A stretch of 64,000 bases of DNA, from assembly GCA_903877135.1 (NCBI GenBank), contig CAIRCN010000074.1:62001-126000 (forward strand). Reading direction: 5' to 3'. A program made the position numbers and the translations under genes. This document shows positions 19,350-28,800 of the stretch, piece after piece (the stretch's first letter is position 1; every line of letters begins with the position of its first letter). The notes under the pieces were generated by a model, which was not told the DNA's origin, did no database searches, and saw only the letters and a program-made list of their open reading frames with translations. This DNA comes from an uncultured Opitutia bacterium. Its GTDB lineage: Bacteria; Verrucomicrobiota; Verrucomicrobiia; Opitutales; Opitutaceae.

Positions 19350-20435
19350 TCACGCCGAGATCGACTCGAGGGAGCAGCCATCGGGCGATTCGCAGTTGGG
19401 GCGCGCGAAGACTCCGGGATGAGGCTCCGGGGCGAACTCGCGGGACGGGTCGGCCAGCAGATGGCGGTCGCACACGGCAAAGAGCCCGGCCTCGGTTTCC
19501 GCGCGGCGCATGGCGTGGAGAAACTCCCCGTCGGCATCGACGCTCTGGCCGACGAAATTGAGGTATTTCTTCATCTTGTTCACATGGGCACGCTCGGGCA
19601 GCCCGGGAGTTTGCGTGGCGCGGTAGAGGCGCTCGACGTAATCCCGCACATCGGCAAGTGCGACGCGCCGCACCGGCTGCCCGGAAAAAACCTCGTGGCA
19701 CTGGCGGAAGATCCAAGGATTGCGGATGGCGTGGCGCCCGACCATCACGCCAGCCGCGCGCGTCTCTGCGAGCACGGCGGCGGCGCGGGGCGCCGAGGTG
19801 ACATTGCCGTTGGCCAGCACCGGGCAACTCACGCGGGCGACAGCCCGGGCGATAAAGTCGTAGTGGACCTCGCCGCGATACATCTCATGGACCGTGCGGC
19901 CGTGCACACTCAGCAGGTCGATCTGATGCTTGTTCACCAGATCGAGGAGGCGGTCGAAGTGCGCGGTGTCGGCGAAGCCGAGGCGCATCTTCACGGTGAA
20001 CAGCCCGGGGATCACCCCGCGTAGCGCGCCGAGGAGACGGTCGATGCGGTCGGGGTCACGAAGGAGGCCGCCGCCGACGTTTTTGCGGTAAATTTTAGGC
20101 GCCGGGCAGCCCAAGTTGAGGTCGATGCCGGCAATCGGGTGGCGCTGCAATTCGGCGACCGTGCGCGTCAGGTGGAAAATGTCCTCGCCGATGAGTTGGG
20201 CGAAGACTGGGCGGCCCGTGGTGTTCTCGTCGATGGCGCGGAGAATATGTTTCTCCGGCGTTGATTGCGCATGCACTCGGAAAAATTCGGTGAAAAAGAA
20301 ATCGGGTGCGCCGTAGTGCGCGATGACGCGCATGAAGGCCAGATCCGTGACATCCTGCATGGGCGCCAGAGCGGTCGACGGCCCGCCAAGCTGCAAACCA
20401 GGGGGCAACACGGCCCGGGCGGCGATGGCAGGCAT
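19350..20435 (-). CDS. dus: tRNA-dihydrouridine synthase
   Basis: A 361-residue FMN-dependent TIM-barrel enzyme reducing uridines in the tRNA D-loop. Motifs are LAPMQDVTDLAFMRV at the N-terminus (FMN site), DLNLGCPAPKIYRKNVGGGL with the conserved Cys, LLSVHGRTVHEMYRGEV, and PVLANGNVTS with GVMVGRHAIRNPWIF for FMN phosphate binding. Assignment to a DusA, B or C subfamily is not safe; the N-terminal extension and divergent details suggest a lineage-specific form. It is the last gene of a minus-strand group with a DUF151 nuclease and lpxI. Confidence 0.93.
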   Translation of the reverse strand: MPAIAARAVLPPGLQLGGPSTALAPMQDVTDLAFMRVIAHYGAPDFFFTEFFRVHAQSTPEKHILRAIDENTTGRPVFAQLIGEDIFHLTRTVAELQRHPIAGIDLNLGCPAPKIYRKNVGGGLLRDPDRIDRLLGALRGVIPGLFTVKMRLGFADTAHFDRLLDLVNKHQIDLLSVHGRTVHEMYRGEVHYDFIARAVARVSCPVLANGNVTSAPRAAAVLAETRAAGVMVGRHAIRNPWIFRQCHEVFSGQPVRRVALADVRDYVERLYRATQTPGLPERAHVNKMKKYLNFVGQSVDADGEFLHAMRRAETEAGLFAVCDRHLLADPSREFAPEPHPGVFARPNCESPDGCSLESISA

Positions 20436-20456
20436 GGTCTCGCGTTGGCGCGCCGC

Positions 20457-20924
20457 TCAAGCGGTCTCTTCGTCAGAGCCTTCGGCCTGCTGCTTGCGCA
20501 CGCGCTCGAGGATTTCCGTCATGTCCTCGACGCTGTCCAGCACCGGCCGGGCGACAAAAATTGGCCGCGACTGCTGGAGAGCGAGAACCATGGCGTCGCT
20601 GGGGCGTGCGTCGATCTCGACGATTTTTTTTCCGAGTTCATTTTCCATGCGCAGGATGATACGGGCGAAAAAGGTGCCCTCGCGGGCATCGTTGATGACG
20701 ATGTGGTCGAGTGTGGCATTAAGGCCGAGCAGCATGCTGCCAATGAGATCATGGGTCAGCGGGCGCTCCTTTTTTACGCCATTCAGCGTCATCTGGATGG
20801 CGTTGCCGACCGATTGGTCTACGTAGATGACAAAAATCTTGGACTCATCCCCGAGAAACACAGCGCAGCCGTTGGCGGTCGGCATCACGCCTTTGATGGT
20901 GACGGCAACGACGTTATTTTGCAT
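20457..20924 (-). CDS. Bifunctional nuclease (BFN/DUF151) family protein
   Basis: A 155-residue DUF151 protein. The core pattern is visible: FLGDESKIFVIYVDQSVGNAI near residue 25, RPLTHDLIGSMLLGL, and EIDARPSDAMVLALQ, which contains the conserved ARPSDA(I/M)ALA motif. Plant homologues have DNase/RNase activity, and bacterial roles are mostly unknown. The charged tail (about 135-155) is probably disordered. It lies between lpxI and dus, 21 bases from dus, so co-transcription is likely. Confidence 0.88.
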   Translation of the reverse strand: MQNNVVAVTIKGVMPTANGCAVFLGDESKIFVIYVDQSVGNAIQMTLNGVKKERPLTHDLIGSMLLGLNATLDHIVINDAREGTFFARIILRMENELGKKIVEIDARPSDAMVLALQQSRPIFVARPVLDSVEDMTEILERVRKQQAEGSDEETA

Positions 20925-20966
20925 GGCCGGAGACTGGCCTAGGCCGGGGCAAAGCGCAAGCCGGCC

Positions 20967-21821
20967 TCATTCGAAGCCGAGGAGGCTGATATCCCACGCT
21001 TTGGCTTGGGCGAGGACGGCGGGGCGATCGAGCATGATGACACGACCAGCCTCCAAGGCGGCGGCCCGGATGCCAGACTGATACATCGTTTCCAAGGTGC
21101 GCGAGCCGAAACACGGCACATCAAACCGAAAGTCCTGACGTGGCTTCACGGTCTTCACGAACAGCATGGAATCGGCTTTGAGCGTGCCGGCGCGCCGCAG
21201 CATTTCGTCGGTGCCCTCGTAGGCTTCGACGGCAAGCACGGTCCCATTGCGCACCACACAACCCTGGCCGATATCGAGGCGGGCGCACTCCCGCGCGATG
21301 TGCACCCCATGCTCCAAATAGTCGCGCCCGATGGGAAAGGTTCGGCCCGTCATGCAGCCTTTGAGCGCAAGCTGCTCGTCAAGAAACGAGCGGGCGTCGA
21401 GCAGGACAATGTCGAGCGCCTCGATTTCGGAGGCAATCGCGCCAAAAATGGTCTCGGCGTTCCGGCGCTTGAGCGAGGCGAGCAGGCGCACCGCCTTGAG
21501 GTCTGGGTGCAGGCCGTTAAAGAGGCGACGCGGCGAAATCTGGCCCGCCATGAGGGCATAGCCGGCGCCAAAATCCCGCAGGGATTTGAGCATCTTGCCG
21601 AGCTGGCCGACCAGGAGAGTTCGGCGTTCGGCCTCGGGAAATGCCGCAACCAGCTTGGGGTCGGTTTCGTCGTCGAAGGCAATCAGGCGCAGCGACACAC
21701 CGGCCTGACGCACTGCTGCTGCCACCAGCGAGGGATACAGACCCTGACCCGCAATTAGCGCTACGGGCAGGTGCGGAGCGAATTCCGGCGGGAGAAACGC
21801 GGAGAGCGAAGACTTGGACAC
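20967..21821 (-). CDS. lpxI: UDP-2,3-diacylglucosamine diphosphatase, LpxI type
   Basis: A 284-residue protein of the LpxI (DUF1009) family, which hydrolyses UDP-2,3-diacylglucosamine to lipid X in lipid A synthesis where LpxH is absent. The N-terminal domain has LIAGQGLYPSLVAAAVR and GQLGKMLKSLRDFG. The C-terminal catalytic domain has QGCVVRNGTVLAVEAYEGTD, ADSMLFVKTVKPRQDFRFDV and a late ALEAGRVIMLD. The start is GTG at 21821. It implies lipopolysaccharide synthesis, although no other lpx gene is in the window. Confidence 0.93.
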   Translation of the reverse strand: MSKSSLSAFLPPEFAPHLPVALIAGQGLYPSLVAAAVRQAGVSLRLIAFDDETDPKLVAAFPEAERRTLLVGQLGKMLKSLRDFGAGYALMAGQISPRRLFNGLHPDLKAVRLLASLKRRNAETIFGAIASEIEALDIVLLDARSFLDEQLALKGCMTGRTFPIGRDYLEHGVHIARECARLDIGQGCVVRNGTVLAVEAYEGTDEMLRRAGTLKADSMLFVKTVKPRQDFRFDVPCFGSRTLETMYQSGIRAAALEAGRVIMLDRPAVLAQAKAWDISLLGFE

Positions 21822-21898
21822 GCTGATCAGGTTGAGCCGAGTGCGTGGGCGACAGAAGCCAGAAATGCGGGGGGGCGTTGCGCCGCCGCCGGCCGTGT

Positions 21899-24058
21899 TC
21901 AGCCCTGCGAGCCGTAGTATTTCTTGTAACTGCGGTAATACCGGTAGTTGGAATAATATTCGATGCGGCGTGGCGAGAGGCCGTTGAGCACGATGCCGAG
22001 GACCTCGTTCTTGCCGCCGCGAAGAGCCTTTATGTAGAGCTGAATGTGTTTCCGGTAGGCGCGGTTGAAGCGGCAGACGTAAATCACTTCGTCGGTGCGT
22101 TCGGCGATGAGGAGACTATCCGTCACAGCGCCAAGTGGCGGGGAATCGACAACGAGTAAGTCGTAATGCCGTTTCAGTTTCTCGAGAAGGTGGCCGAATG
22201 CCGGATTCTCAAGCACCTCGGTCGGGCTCTTGGAACGGCCGCCGGAGCAGAGCAGCGACATATTTTCCCCGACCTTGACGATGCCAAGGGAGGGATCAGT
22301 CGCGAGATCGGTGTCGAGATTGGCGCCATTTTCGAACCAGGAGATGAGTCCATGGGTGTTCTGCTGCTTGAAATGGCGGTGCAGCATCGGCCGGCGCAGG
22401 TCGCAATCGATCAGCAAGGTGTTTCGGCCATGTCGCGCAAAACTGCCGGCGAGATTGCATGAAATGAGGGTCTTGCCTTCGCCTGGGATGGTGCTGGTGA
22501 CAAGAATCGACTTGGGAAAATCGAGCTTGGAGTGGATTTTCACCGAGCTGTAAACGCTCAGAAATGCCTCCACCCCAGGGGCTTGTTTATTTTGGAGCAA
22601 CAGGGTGTATTTTTCGTCGTCCTTGATCGCGGATAGATCCGGGATAATACCGAGGAGGTTCGCACCGATGAAGGACTCCACGTCCCAGGCGCTCTTGATG
22701 CGGTCGTCAAGAAAGCTCAGGCCGACGGCGACGGCGATGAAGACGAGCACGCCGACGCCGATGCAGGTGCGAACGATGGCCTGGATGTTTGGGTCATAGG
22801 GAGCGCCGGCCGGCACGGCTTGATCGAGCGGGTGCAGAGGAATTTTTTCCAAGTTCTTCGTCGTAGTCGTTTGGTTCAGGCGATCCAGAATCTGCATGTA
22901 GTTCGACTTTGTGACCTGGGCCTGATTTTGTAGGGAGTTGAACTCTACGGAGAGGTCGCCGAGCTTAAGCGACTCTTTTTGGGCGCGCTCAAACTCGGCC
23001 AGCAGAGTCTTCTCAGTTTGCCGAGCCTCGTTGAGGCGGGCGGTCAGGTCGGCGATCGCGAGATTGATGGCCTTGTCGAGTTGGTCCTGCACTACAGCAA
23101 GGTTATTGGCGAGGTCGACCATCTTGGGGTGCCGTTCGAGATAACGCTCGGAGAGCACGGACTGATTTTGCAGCAAATTGGACAACTGGCTTTTCAATCC
23201 GGGAACGTTGCCATAGCCGGCAATGTATTGAATTTCTATGAGGTCGCGGTGGTTCTTACGGAACTCTTCGACCTGATTGGCTTGGTTCTCGAGGTTGAGT
23301 CGGTTCAGGCGCGCCCCGGTCAACGTGCTGCTGATAGTCTGCAAGCGGGCACCGACGATGTCCTTGCTCTTGTCCAGCGACACCAGGTTATTCAGGGTCA
23401 TGTAGGCCTGGAGCTTTCCCTCGGCTTCCTCGGAATCCTTGCGCAGTTGCTCGGCCCGATTGCGGAGAAACTCGACCGCGGTTTCGTTCACGCCCCCCAG
23501 ATTTTCGATCAGGTAGCTCATGAACTGACTGACATAGCGGTTCGCCACCAACGCGGCTGCTTGTGGGTCCGGATGTCGCGCAGTGATATTAATCAGCAAA
23601 CTGTTACGGACCGCGTCGATGCTCACAGAACCCAGCAGACTGGAGCCGGTCGGAAGCGGTGAGCCGGGTTTGGCATTCTTCATGAAGCCGCGCTGCAAGA
23701 TCTGAACTTCCTCGGGAGTGCAAGACTCATAGACCCGCGTGCGCAGCCGCATGCTGTTCAGAATCTGAATATTGGTGTTCATCTCGATGTCGCTGCTAAC
23801 TGTCGGATCGAGCACTGCCTGCGAGGTGACGACGACCTCGCGTTTCTCGAACTGCATCGTTGCCGTGCTCTGATACATCGGCGTAACCCGGGCTTTGAAA
23901 TAGCCTAGGGTCACGGACACCAGCAAAGCGAGGGGCAGGGCGATCCAGACCCGCTCGCGCAGGATGATGTAGTAATCCCGCATCGAACGACGCTCAGTGG
24001 CGTCTTCCTGATCTTTGGGCGCAACGGGGGGGGGGATTTTGAGAACGGAATCGGCCAT
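21899..24058 (-). CDS. Wzc-like polysaccharide co-polymerase/tyrosine autokinase
   Basis: A 719-residue inner-membrane protein for polymerisation and export of exopolysaccharide. An N-terminal Wzz domain has membrane segments at about 38-55 and 430-450 around a long periplasmic coiled coil (about 190-370). A cytoplasmic BY-kinase follows: Walker A STIPGEGKT (about 522-530), Walker A' DCDLRRP (551-557), Walker B LVVDSPPLG (about 635). The C-terminal tail carries eight Tyr within about 15 residues (701-715), the autophosphorylation cluster. It lies 12 bases after the Wza-like gene. No glycosyltransferases are adjacent. Confidence 0.94.
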   Translation of the reverse strand: MADSVLKIPPPVAPKDQEDATERRSMRDYYIILRERVWIALPLALLVSVTLGYFKARVTPMYQSTATMQFEKREVVVTSQAVLDPTVSSDIEMNTNIQILNSMRLRTRVYESCTPEEVQILQRGFMKNAKPGSPLPTGSSLLGSVSIDAVRNSLLINITARHPDPQAAALVANRYVSQFMSYLIENLGGVNETAVEFLRNRAEQLRKDSEEAEGKLQAYMTLNNLVSLDKSKDIVGARLQTISSTLTGARLNRLNLENQANQVEEFRKNHRDLIEIQYIAGYGNVPGLKSQLSNLLQNQSVLSERYLERHPKMVDLANNLAVVQDQLDKAINLAIADLTARLNEARQTEKTLLAEFERAQKESLKLGDLSVEFNSLQNQAQVTKSNYMQILDRLNQTTTTKNLEKIPLHPLDQAVPAGAPYDPNIQAIVRTCIGVGVLVFIAVAVGLSFLDDRIKSAWDVESFIGANLLGIIPDLSAIKDDEKYTLLLQNKQAPGVEAFLSVYSSVKIHSKLDFPKSILVTSTIPGEGKTLISCNLAGSFARHGRNTLLIDCDLRRPMLHRHFKQQNTHGLISWFENGANLDTDLATDPSLGIVKVGENMSLLCSGGRSKSPTEVLENPAFGHLLEKLKRHYDLLVVDSPPLGAVTDSLLIAERTDEVIYVCRFNRAYRKHIQLYIKALRGGKNEVLGIVLNGLSPRRIEYYSNYRYYRSYKKYYGSQG

Positions 24059-24070
24059 CGGAGAAGGTGC

Positions 24071-24700
24071 TTAAATGATGCGCTCTGGCACGTAAACGAT
24101 GTCGCCGGGTTCGAGCAACAGGGGTGCCGCGATTGTAGAGGTTTTTTTCCCGCGGATCGCACTGTCCACGTCCACCGTGAAGGTGGTCTTTTGGCCATCA
24201 GCGGTGATCCGGGTGACGACCACGGCGGTGCCTTTGGCGATATCCGTGAAGCCACCTGCTTTGGTGACGAGTTCAACGACGGAAAAGGTCGACTCGACGG
24301 GTAACAGATAACGCCCGGGCGCCTTGACCTGCCCTTGGATGGAAACCTCGCGGGCGGCATAGTCTTCCACGGTGACAGTAACCTGGGGGTTGCGCAGAAA
24401 CCGGCCGTCGCGATAGGCATCCTCGATCGCCTTTTGCGTTTCGTTCACTGTCAACCCTGCGACATGTAGATCCCCCAGCAACTTAAGGTTGACGTTACCA
24501 CTGGCATCGATGCGCGCGAGGAGATTCAAGTCTTCCTCTTGGAAAATGCTGACACGGATCCGGTCGGTGATGGTGAGTTTATAAATAAACACCGGCTTGT
24601 CGGGTTTCTTATCCTGAGCGGGCAAGACCGTGCCGAAACCCAGGAGGACGAGCAGCAACGGCAGCGTGCGGCGAACGGATTTTGAGAGTAATACGAGCAT
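24071..24700 (-). CDS. Wza-like polysaccharide export protein
   Basis: A 209-residue secreted protein with a signal peptide (LPLLLVLLGFGTVLPAQ, about 12-29). It has an N-terminal Poly_export domain (YKLTITDRIRVSIFQEEDL) and one or two SLBB domains (VSIQGQVKAPGRYLLPVES). It is short compared with E. coli Wza and has no lipobox Cys, so it probably forms or contacts the periplasmic part of an export channel. The beta-barrel gene immediately upstream may supply the outer-membrane pore. It precedes the Wzc-like kinase, the usual order for export loci. Confidence 0.9.
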   Translation of the reverse strand: MLVLLSKSVRRTLPLLLVLLGFGTVLPAQDKKPDKPVFIYKLTITDRIRVSIFQEEDLNLLARIDASGNVNLKLLGDLHVAGLTVNETQKAIEDAYRDGRFLRNPQVTVTVEDYAAREVSIQGQVKAPGRYLLPVESTFSVVELVTKAGGFTDIAKGTAVVVTRITADGQKTTFTVDVDSAIRGKKTSTIAAPLLLEPGDIVYVPERII

Positions 24701-24710
24701 GGCTGGGGCT

Positions 24711-25847
24711 TTAGTAGGTGGCGGCGATCGTCAGGGTGAGGGTCTGGCGGTGAAAATCGTAAATTGGATTATTGGACATATTGATCATGTAGGCGTAAGC
24801 CAAGCTCGTGCGGATATGGGTCGTAATCGCCAGGCCGATGCTGGCGTCAAACATCAACATATTATCGTGCCGCCCGGCACCGGCGAGGCCAAGAAAATCG
24901 GTTGAGGAGTAGGTGACGCCAGTATTGCCAATCAGCTTGGCCGTCAGCGATGTCGTCATGTGCAGGCCTAGGCTCAGCTTGTTCATCGGGATATCCGTCG
25001 AACTCGTCGAGAAATCCTCGCTGATATCGCCACTAAAACTAAGTTTGCGAGAAAACATCCACTTGAGGTTCGTGGCTGATGTGAAGGCGTTGAAGGTCTC
25101 GTGGCCGCCGGTGACGGAATCGCTTTTGCGCTGTTCAAAGCCAATACTGACGCTGCCGGTCAGCTTGGGGAGAAGGCCGCCGCTGGCTCCGAAGGTGAAA
25201 CTTTGGTCATGGGCTTTGGTGTTTTTGGAAGTATCGCTGAGGCGAATCGAATAGCCGGCGTTCAGATCAAGTTTCGACGTGTAAATGTAGTTGACGAAAA
25301 TCGAATCGCTATAGGAGTTGAGGTCGCTGAACAGCGCCTTGTCCGTGTAGAATTTCCCGGAATATGAGAAATTGTCGGTGATGTAGTAGCGATCGGTCAC
25401 TGGGTAGTGGAGGTCGAGCGAGGAGCCGTAATTCCAGGCTTGGGTGCGCTGACCCGCGTTGGGATCGGGCTGACTTTCATGGTGCGCGGTAAAACTCAGG
25501 CCACCGGTGGTGCGGCCATAGCGTTTTCGGAAAGAAACCGACAGGGAGGGGTCGGTAAAATCCTGCGAACGCATCGAGGCGAAGCTTCCGACGGAAACCG
25601 CAGCGTTGGCGGTGACCGCAATCAGGCCTGCCTGCCGAGAGTAGTCGATCGAGGCACCGGCCAATTGGGTGAAGGAACCCTGGCCGACTTGGCGGGTGAA
25701 GACGTTAGAGTCGAATCCGATGCTGTAGGTGGCGTTCACAAAAATCAGATCCTTGCCCTGATTGAGGTTGAACAAAGCATCGGCTGGTGGGGCTGCGATC
25801 GCCCAAAGGAGCAGCAATACGGAGAGTGGGCGTCGGCGGCAGATCAT
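24711..25847 (-). CDS. Predicted outer-membrane beta-barrel protein
   Basis: A 378-residue protein with a signal peptide (LSVLLLLWAIAAPPADA). It is built of alternating amphipathic strands rich in Tyr, Ser, Thr and Phe, such as YSIGFDSNVFTRQVG and RTSLAYAYMINMSNNP, and ends in an aromatic residue (Tyr) as outer-membrane barrels do. It resembles the barrel proteins found beside Wza/Wzc genes in this phylum. I cannot name the family with certainty. The ATG at 25847 is chosen because the signal peptide follows directly; the open frame upstream lies antiparallel to repetitive sequence without similarity. It is co-oriented with fecR upstream and the export gene downstream. Confidence 0.75.
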   Translation of the reverse strand: MICRRRPLSVLLLLWAIAAPPADALFNLNQGKDLIFVNATYSIGFDSNVFTRQVGQGSFTQLAGASIDYSRQAGLIAVTANAAVSVGSFASMRSQDFTDPSLSVSFRKRYGRTTGGLSFTAHHESQPDPNAGQRTQAWNYGSSLDLHYPVTDRYYITDNFSYSGKFYTDKALFSDLNSYSDSIFVNYIYTSKLDLNAGYSIRLSDTSKNTKAHDQSFTFGASGGLLPKLTGSVSIGFEQRKSDSVTGGHETFNAFTSATNLKWMFSRKLSFSGDISEDFSTSSTDIPMNKLSLGLHMTTSLTAKLIGNTGVTYSSTDFLGLAGAGRHDNMLMFDASIGLAITTHIRTSLAYAYMINMSNNPIYDFHRQTLTLTIAATY

Positions 25848-25869
25848 GAACTCGATTGCGCTTTTTTCC

Positions 25870-28800
25870 TCATGTTCCGGTCGAGGGACTGACAGTCTGA
25901 TCGATAGGTAAAGTATTTGGCACTGTGGGGGTGGGCTGGACGGTGGTCTGGCTACCAGAGGTATCGACGTTGAATTGCACCGAGGATTGGCCGCTCTGCG
26001 CTGACTGTAAACCAGCCGTGGTGGTGTTGATACTGCCCGGGTCGAACTGATTGACGATAACGGATGTGGCCTTGTCTGATACACCGGCGCCTGCGCCGCT
26101 ACTGGAGCCCGAAGAGCCGGCACTGGCTGAGCCGGAAGAACCTCCGCTAGTCCCAGATGAGGCGCTGCCCCCGCTCGCCGAGCCATCACCACCGCCTGCC
26201 AAAGAGGATGGGGTCGTCCCACCGCTAGAGGTAGAGCCTTGTCCGCCGGTTGACGACGACTTCGATGAACCTGAAGTGGAACTACCGCTCGCGGACCCAG
26301 CCCCGCTACTGCCAGATGAGCTGGCTTCGCCGCCTGTGGAACCTTGTCCACTGCTGGCCACCGACAATGAAGACGAACCTGAGTTGGCACTGCCGCCTGT
26401 GGAACCAGCGCCGGTGGAACTGGAGCCAGAGGACGAGGCCGAAGAGGTGGAACCGGAGGAAGACGCAGCGACGTTAGCAGAAGTGCTGCCGGACGACGAG
26501 GCTGCTGCAGCTTGCGATTCGGCCTTGGCTACAGATTGAGTGGCTTGGTTACTTTGCACGGAAGATTGGGTGGCCTGCTGGGCGATTGACGTTACTTGGG
26601 CACTAGTCTCCACCGCTTGAGTCGTGGACTGCTGGGCACTTTGTTGCACACTGGAGAAGCTTTGATTGGTCGCGGCAGCCATAGCCTGCGTAACCGCTTG
26701 CGAACTAGCGGGTGCCACCTGACTGACGGCCGCAGTAATCAGACCTGCCGCCAGACTGGCGGCGTTGGCACTGCCGGAATTACCCACACCGTTACTGCCG
26801 CTGGTGGCACTGCTGGTGTTATTGGAATTGCCCGTATTGCGACCGCTGTTGCTGGCGACATTGCCGGAGTTGGCGGAGCCGCTCGTGCTGGTGGCACTGC
26901 TGGGATCACTTGTGCTGCTGGTGTTGCCCGTATTGGTCGTGCCGCTGGTCTTGGCGGCATTGCCGCCGTTGGGCTGCGCGGTTGAAGCGACGATTGCCTG
27001 CAAGACGGCAGTCGCGATTTCTTGGGCTTGGGGCGGCGCGGCGGAGGTGACAGAGGCCGCCAGCATAGCACCGGATTGTGCGACTGCCTGCGTGGGTGCA
27101 TCGGGGGTGATTTGCGTGAGGGTTTTCATCATGGCTGCGGCGACCGGTACAGCCTGCGAAGGGGCGGCACTGGTGACGCCGGCAGCGATTGTTGAGGCAG
27201 AGGTGGAATTGCTTTGCGACGTGGCTTGGAGTGACATGGAATTCACAGCTTGCATAACGGCCACCGCAACGGGCGCGGCTTGGTTGGGCACAGATGTCGT
27301 CACCGCGGTGGCGATCGCAGTTGCGTTTTGTAGTGTGGCTTGGCTTGGGCCGTTCGGAGAGGAGGGGGTCACGACTTGCGTGACTGCTGCTGCGACTTGT
27401 GCGGCCTGAGCGGGAGCAGCCTTGGCCGCGGAAGCAGCTACCACCGCCGCCTGGCTGGGGTCGGCCTGAGTGGCGGCTGTGGCAATTTGCGTCGCCTGTG
27501 CCGGTGCGCCCGAAACCGCGGCGGTGGTCACCGCCGAGACGGCGGAACCGATGCTGCCAGAAGTTGACGACGAAGTCGCGGAGACGGCAATAAGTCCTTG
27601 GGAGGCAAAACCGGCCGCCTGCGCCGGAATCGCTTCCGAGGCAGTGTTGATAACTTTCGAAATCAGATTTGTTGCCGATTCTGAGCTCAGAGAACCTATG
27701 TTGTTCTGGACGACATTGGACACTGTGGTGACTGCAGTTTGGATCACGCCGGCCATCGCGGGGTTATTTGCGATGGCTTGGCTGAGAGAAATTGGCGGCT
27801 GCGTTTGCCCGCCAGGCGGAGTGACGCTGACATTGCCGGCACTAATTGAATACGTCACCCCCGAGGGGGGGGTAAATGAAACCGAGTCGGCCGTGGTCGT
27901 GACCGAAAACCCCTGATCCTCAACAGTAATCGAGAAGGAAGTTCCGGAGGCATGCGCGATTCCCTTGGGGGTGCGTACTCCATAGTCGTTGATTTCTTTC
28001 GTCGCAGGATCGATTGTCGAGATGACCGTTCCGGCTTTCAAATTCAGCACGGAAGTCTGTTTTTTCACGACACCTTGCACGGTGGTTACACTGAGTTTCT
28101 CGATTTCCAGTGTGCTCATCGGCCGCAGGGTGGCAATGGCCCCCTTGAAAGTCTCGAGGTATAGCTCCGAGGATGCTTCCGTCACGATGATGGTGCCTTT
28201 CGGCAAAAGGGCGCCCTCTTTCAGCGCGGTGTCAAAGGGCGACGCTGGGTAACGGGCTTTCGCAAACCCGGTGATCCGAATGACCTTGGCCCGAGTCTCG
28301 GCGGTGCCCGATTGTTCGTTGCGCGCGACTTTCGGGGCTCCAGAAGTTTTGGTAGCGCCAAGATAGCCGGTGGAGTTCGTATTGCCGATCTGAGCCTCAG
28401 CGACGGATTGGATCGCGGGTTTTTTTGCGCCCGGGGCTATATCTTCAATGGCACCCTGCGAACTGCCGTCGCTGTTGAGCGCATATTTGACGAACGCCTC
28501 CTGTCCCGTGATCAGACGTTTGCCAATGGACAAAAATTCTCCGTCAGAGCCGCGCGGCACTACACTGACATTGCCCGAGACCAATGCGATGTGCGAAACG
28601 GTCTGTTTGTCGTTGACCTCGATCAGAATCTTTTCGCCCCGGATGTTCACCATAGCGTGCGGGGTTTCGTATAGCATGATGGTGCCGCTCAGCAATTGCG
28701 GCGTGTTCAGCACCAACCGGCCGTAGTCGAGATAGACCATCGTCAGCGAGTTCGACGGCTCCACACGTAGATTGTTGTTTGGCGCAAAAAACTCCTGCTC

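Noticed and set aside
25848-26390. Upstream extension of the beta-barrel gene
   Set aside because: The extra N-terminal part is a frame shadow of the repetitive FecR tail; the signal peptide begins at 25847.
25870-26600. Repetitive Ser/Gly-coding DNA as a possible satellite or CRISPR-like array
   Set aside because: No regular repeat-spacer pattern; the repeats keep one reading frame and encode the low-complexity tail of the FecR protein.
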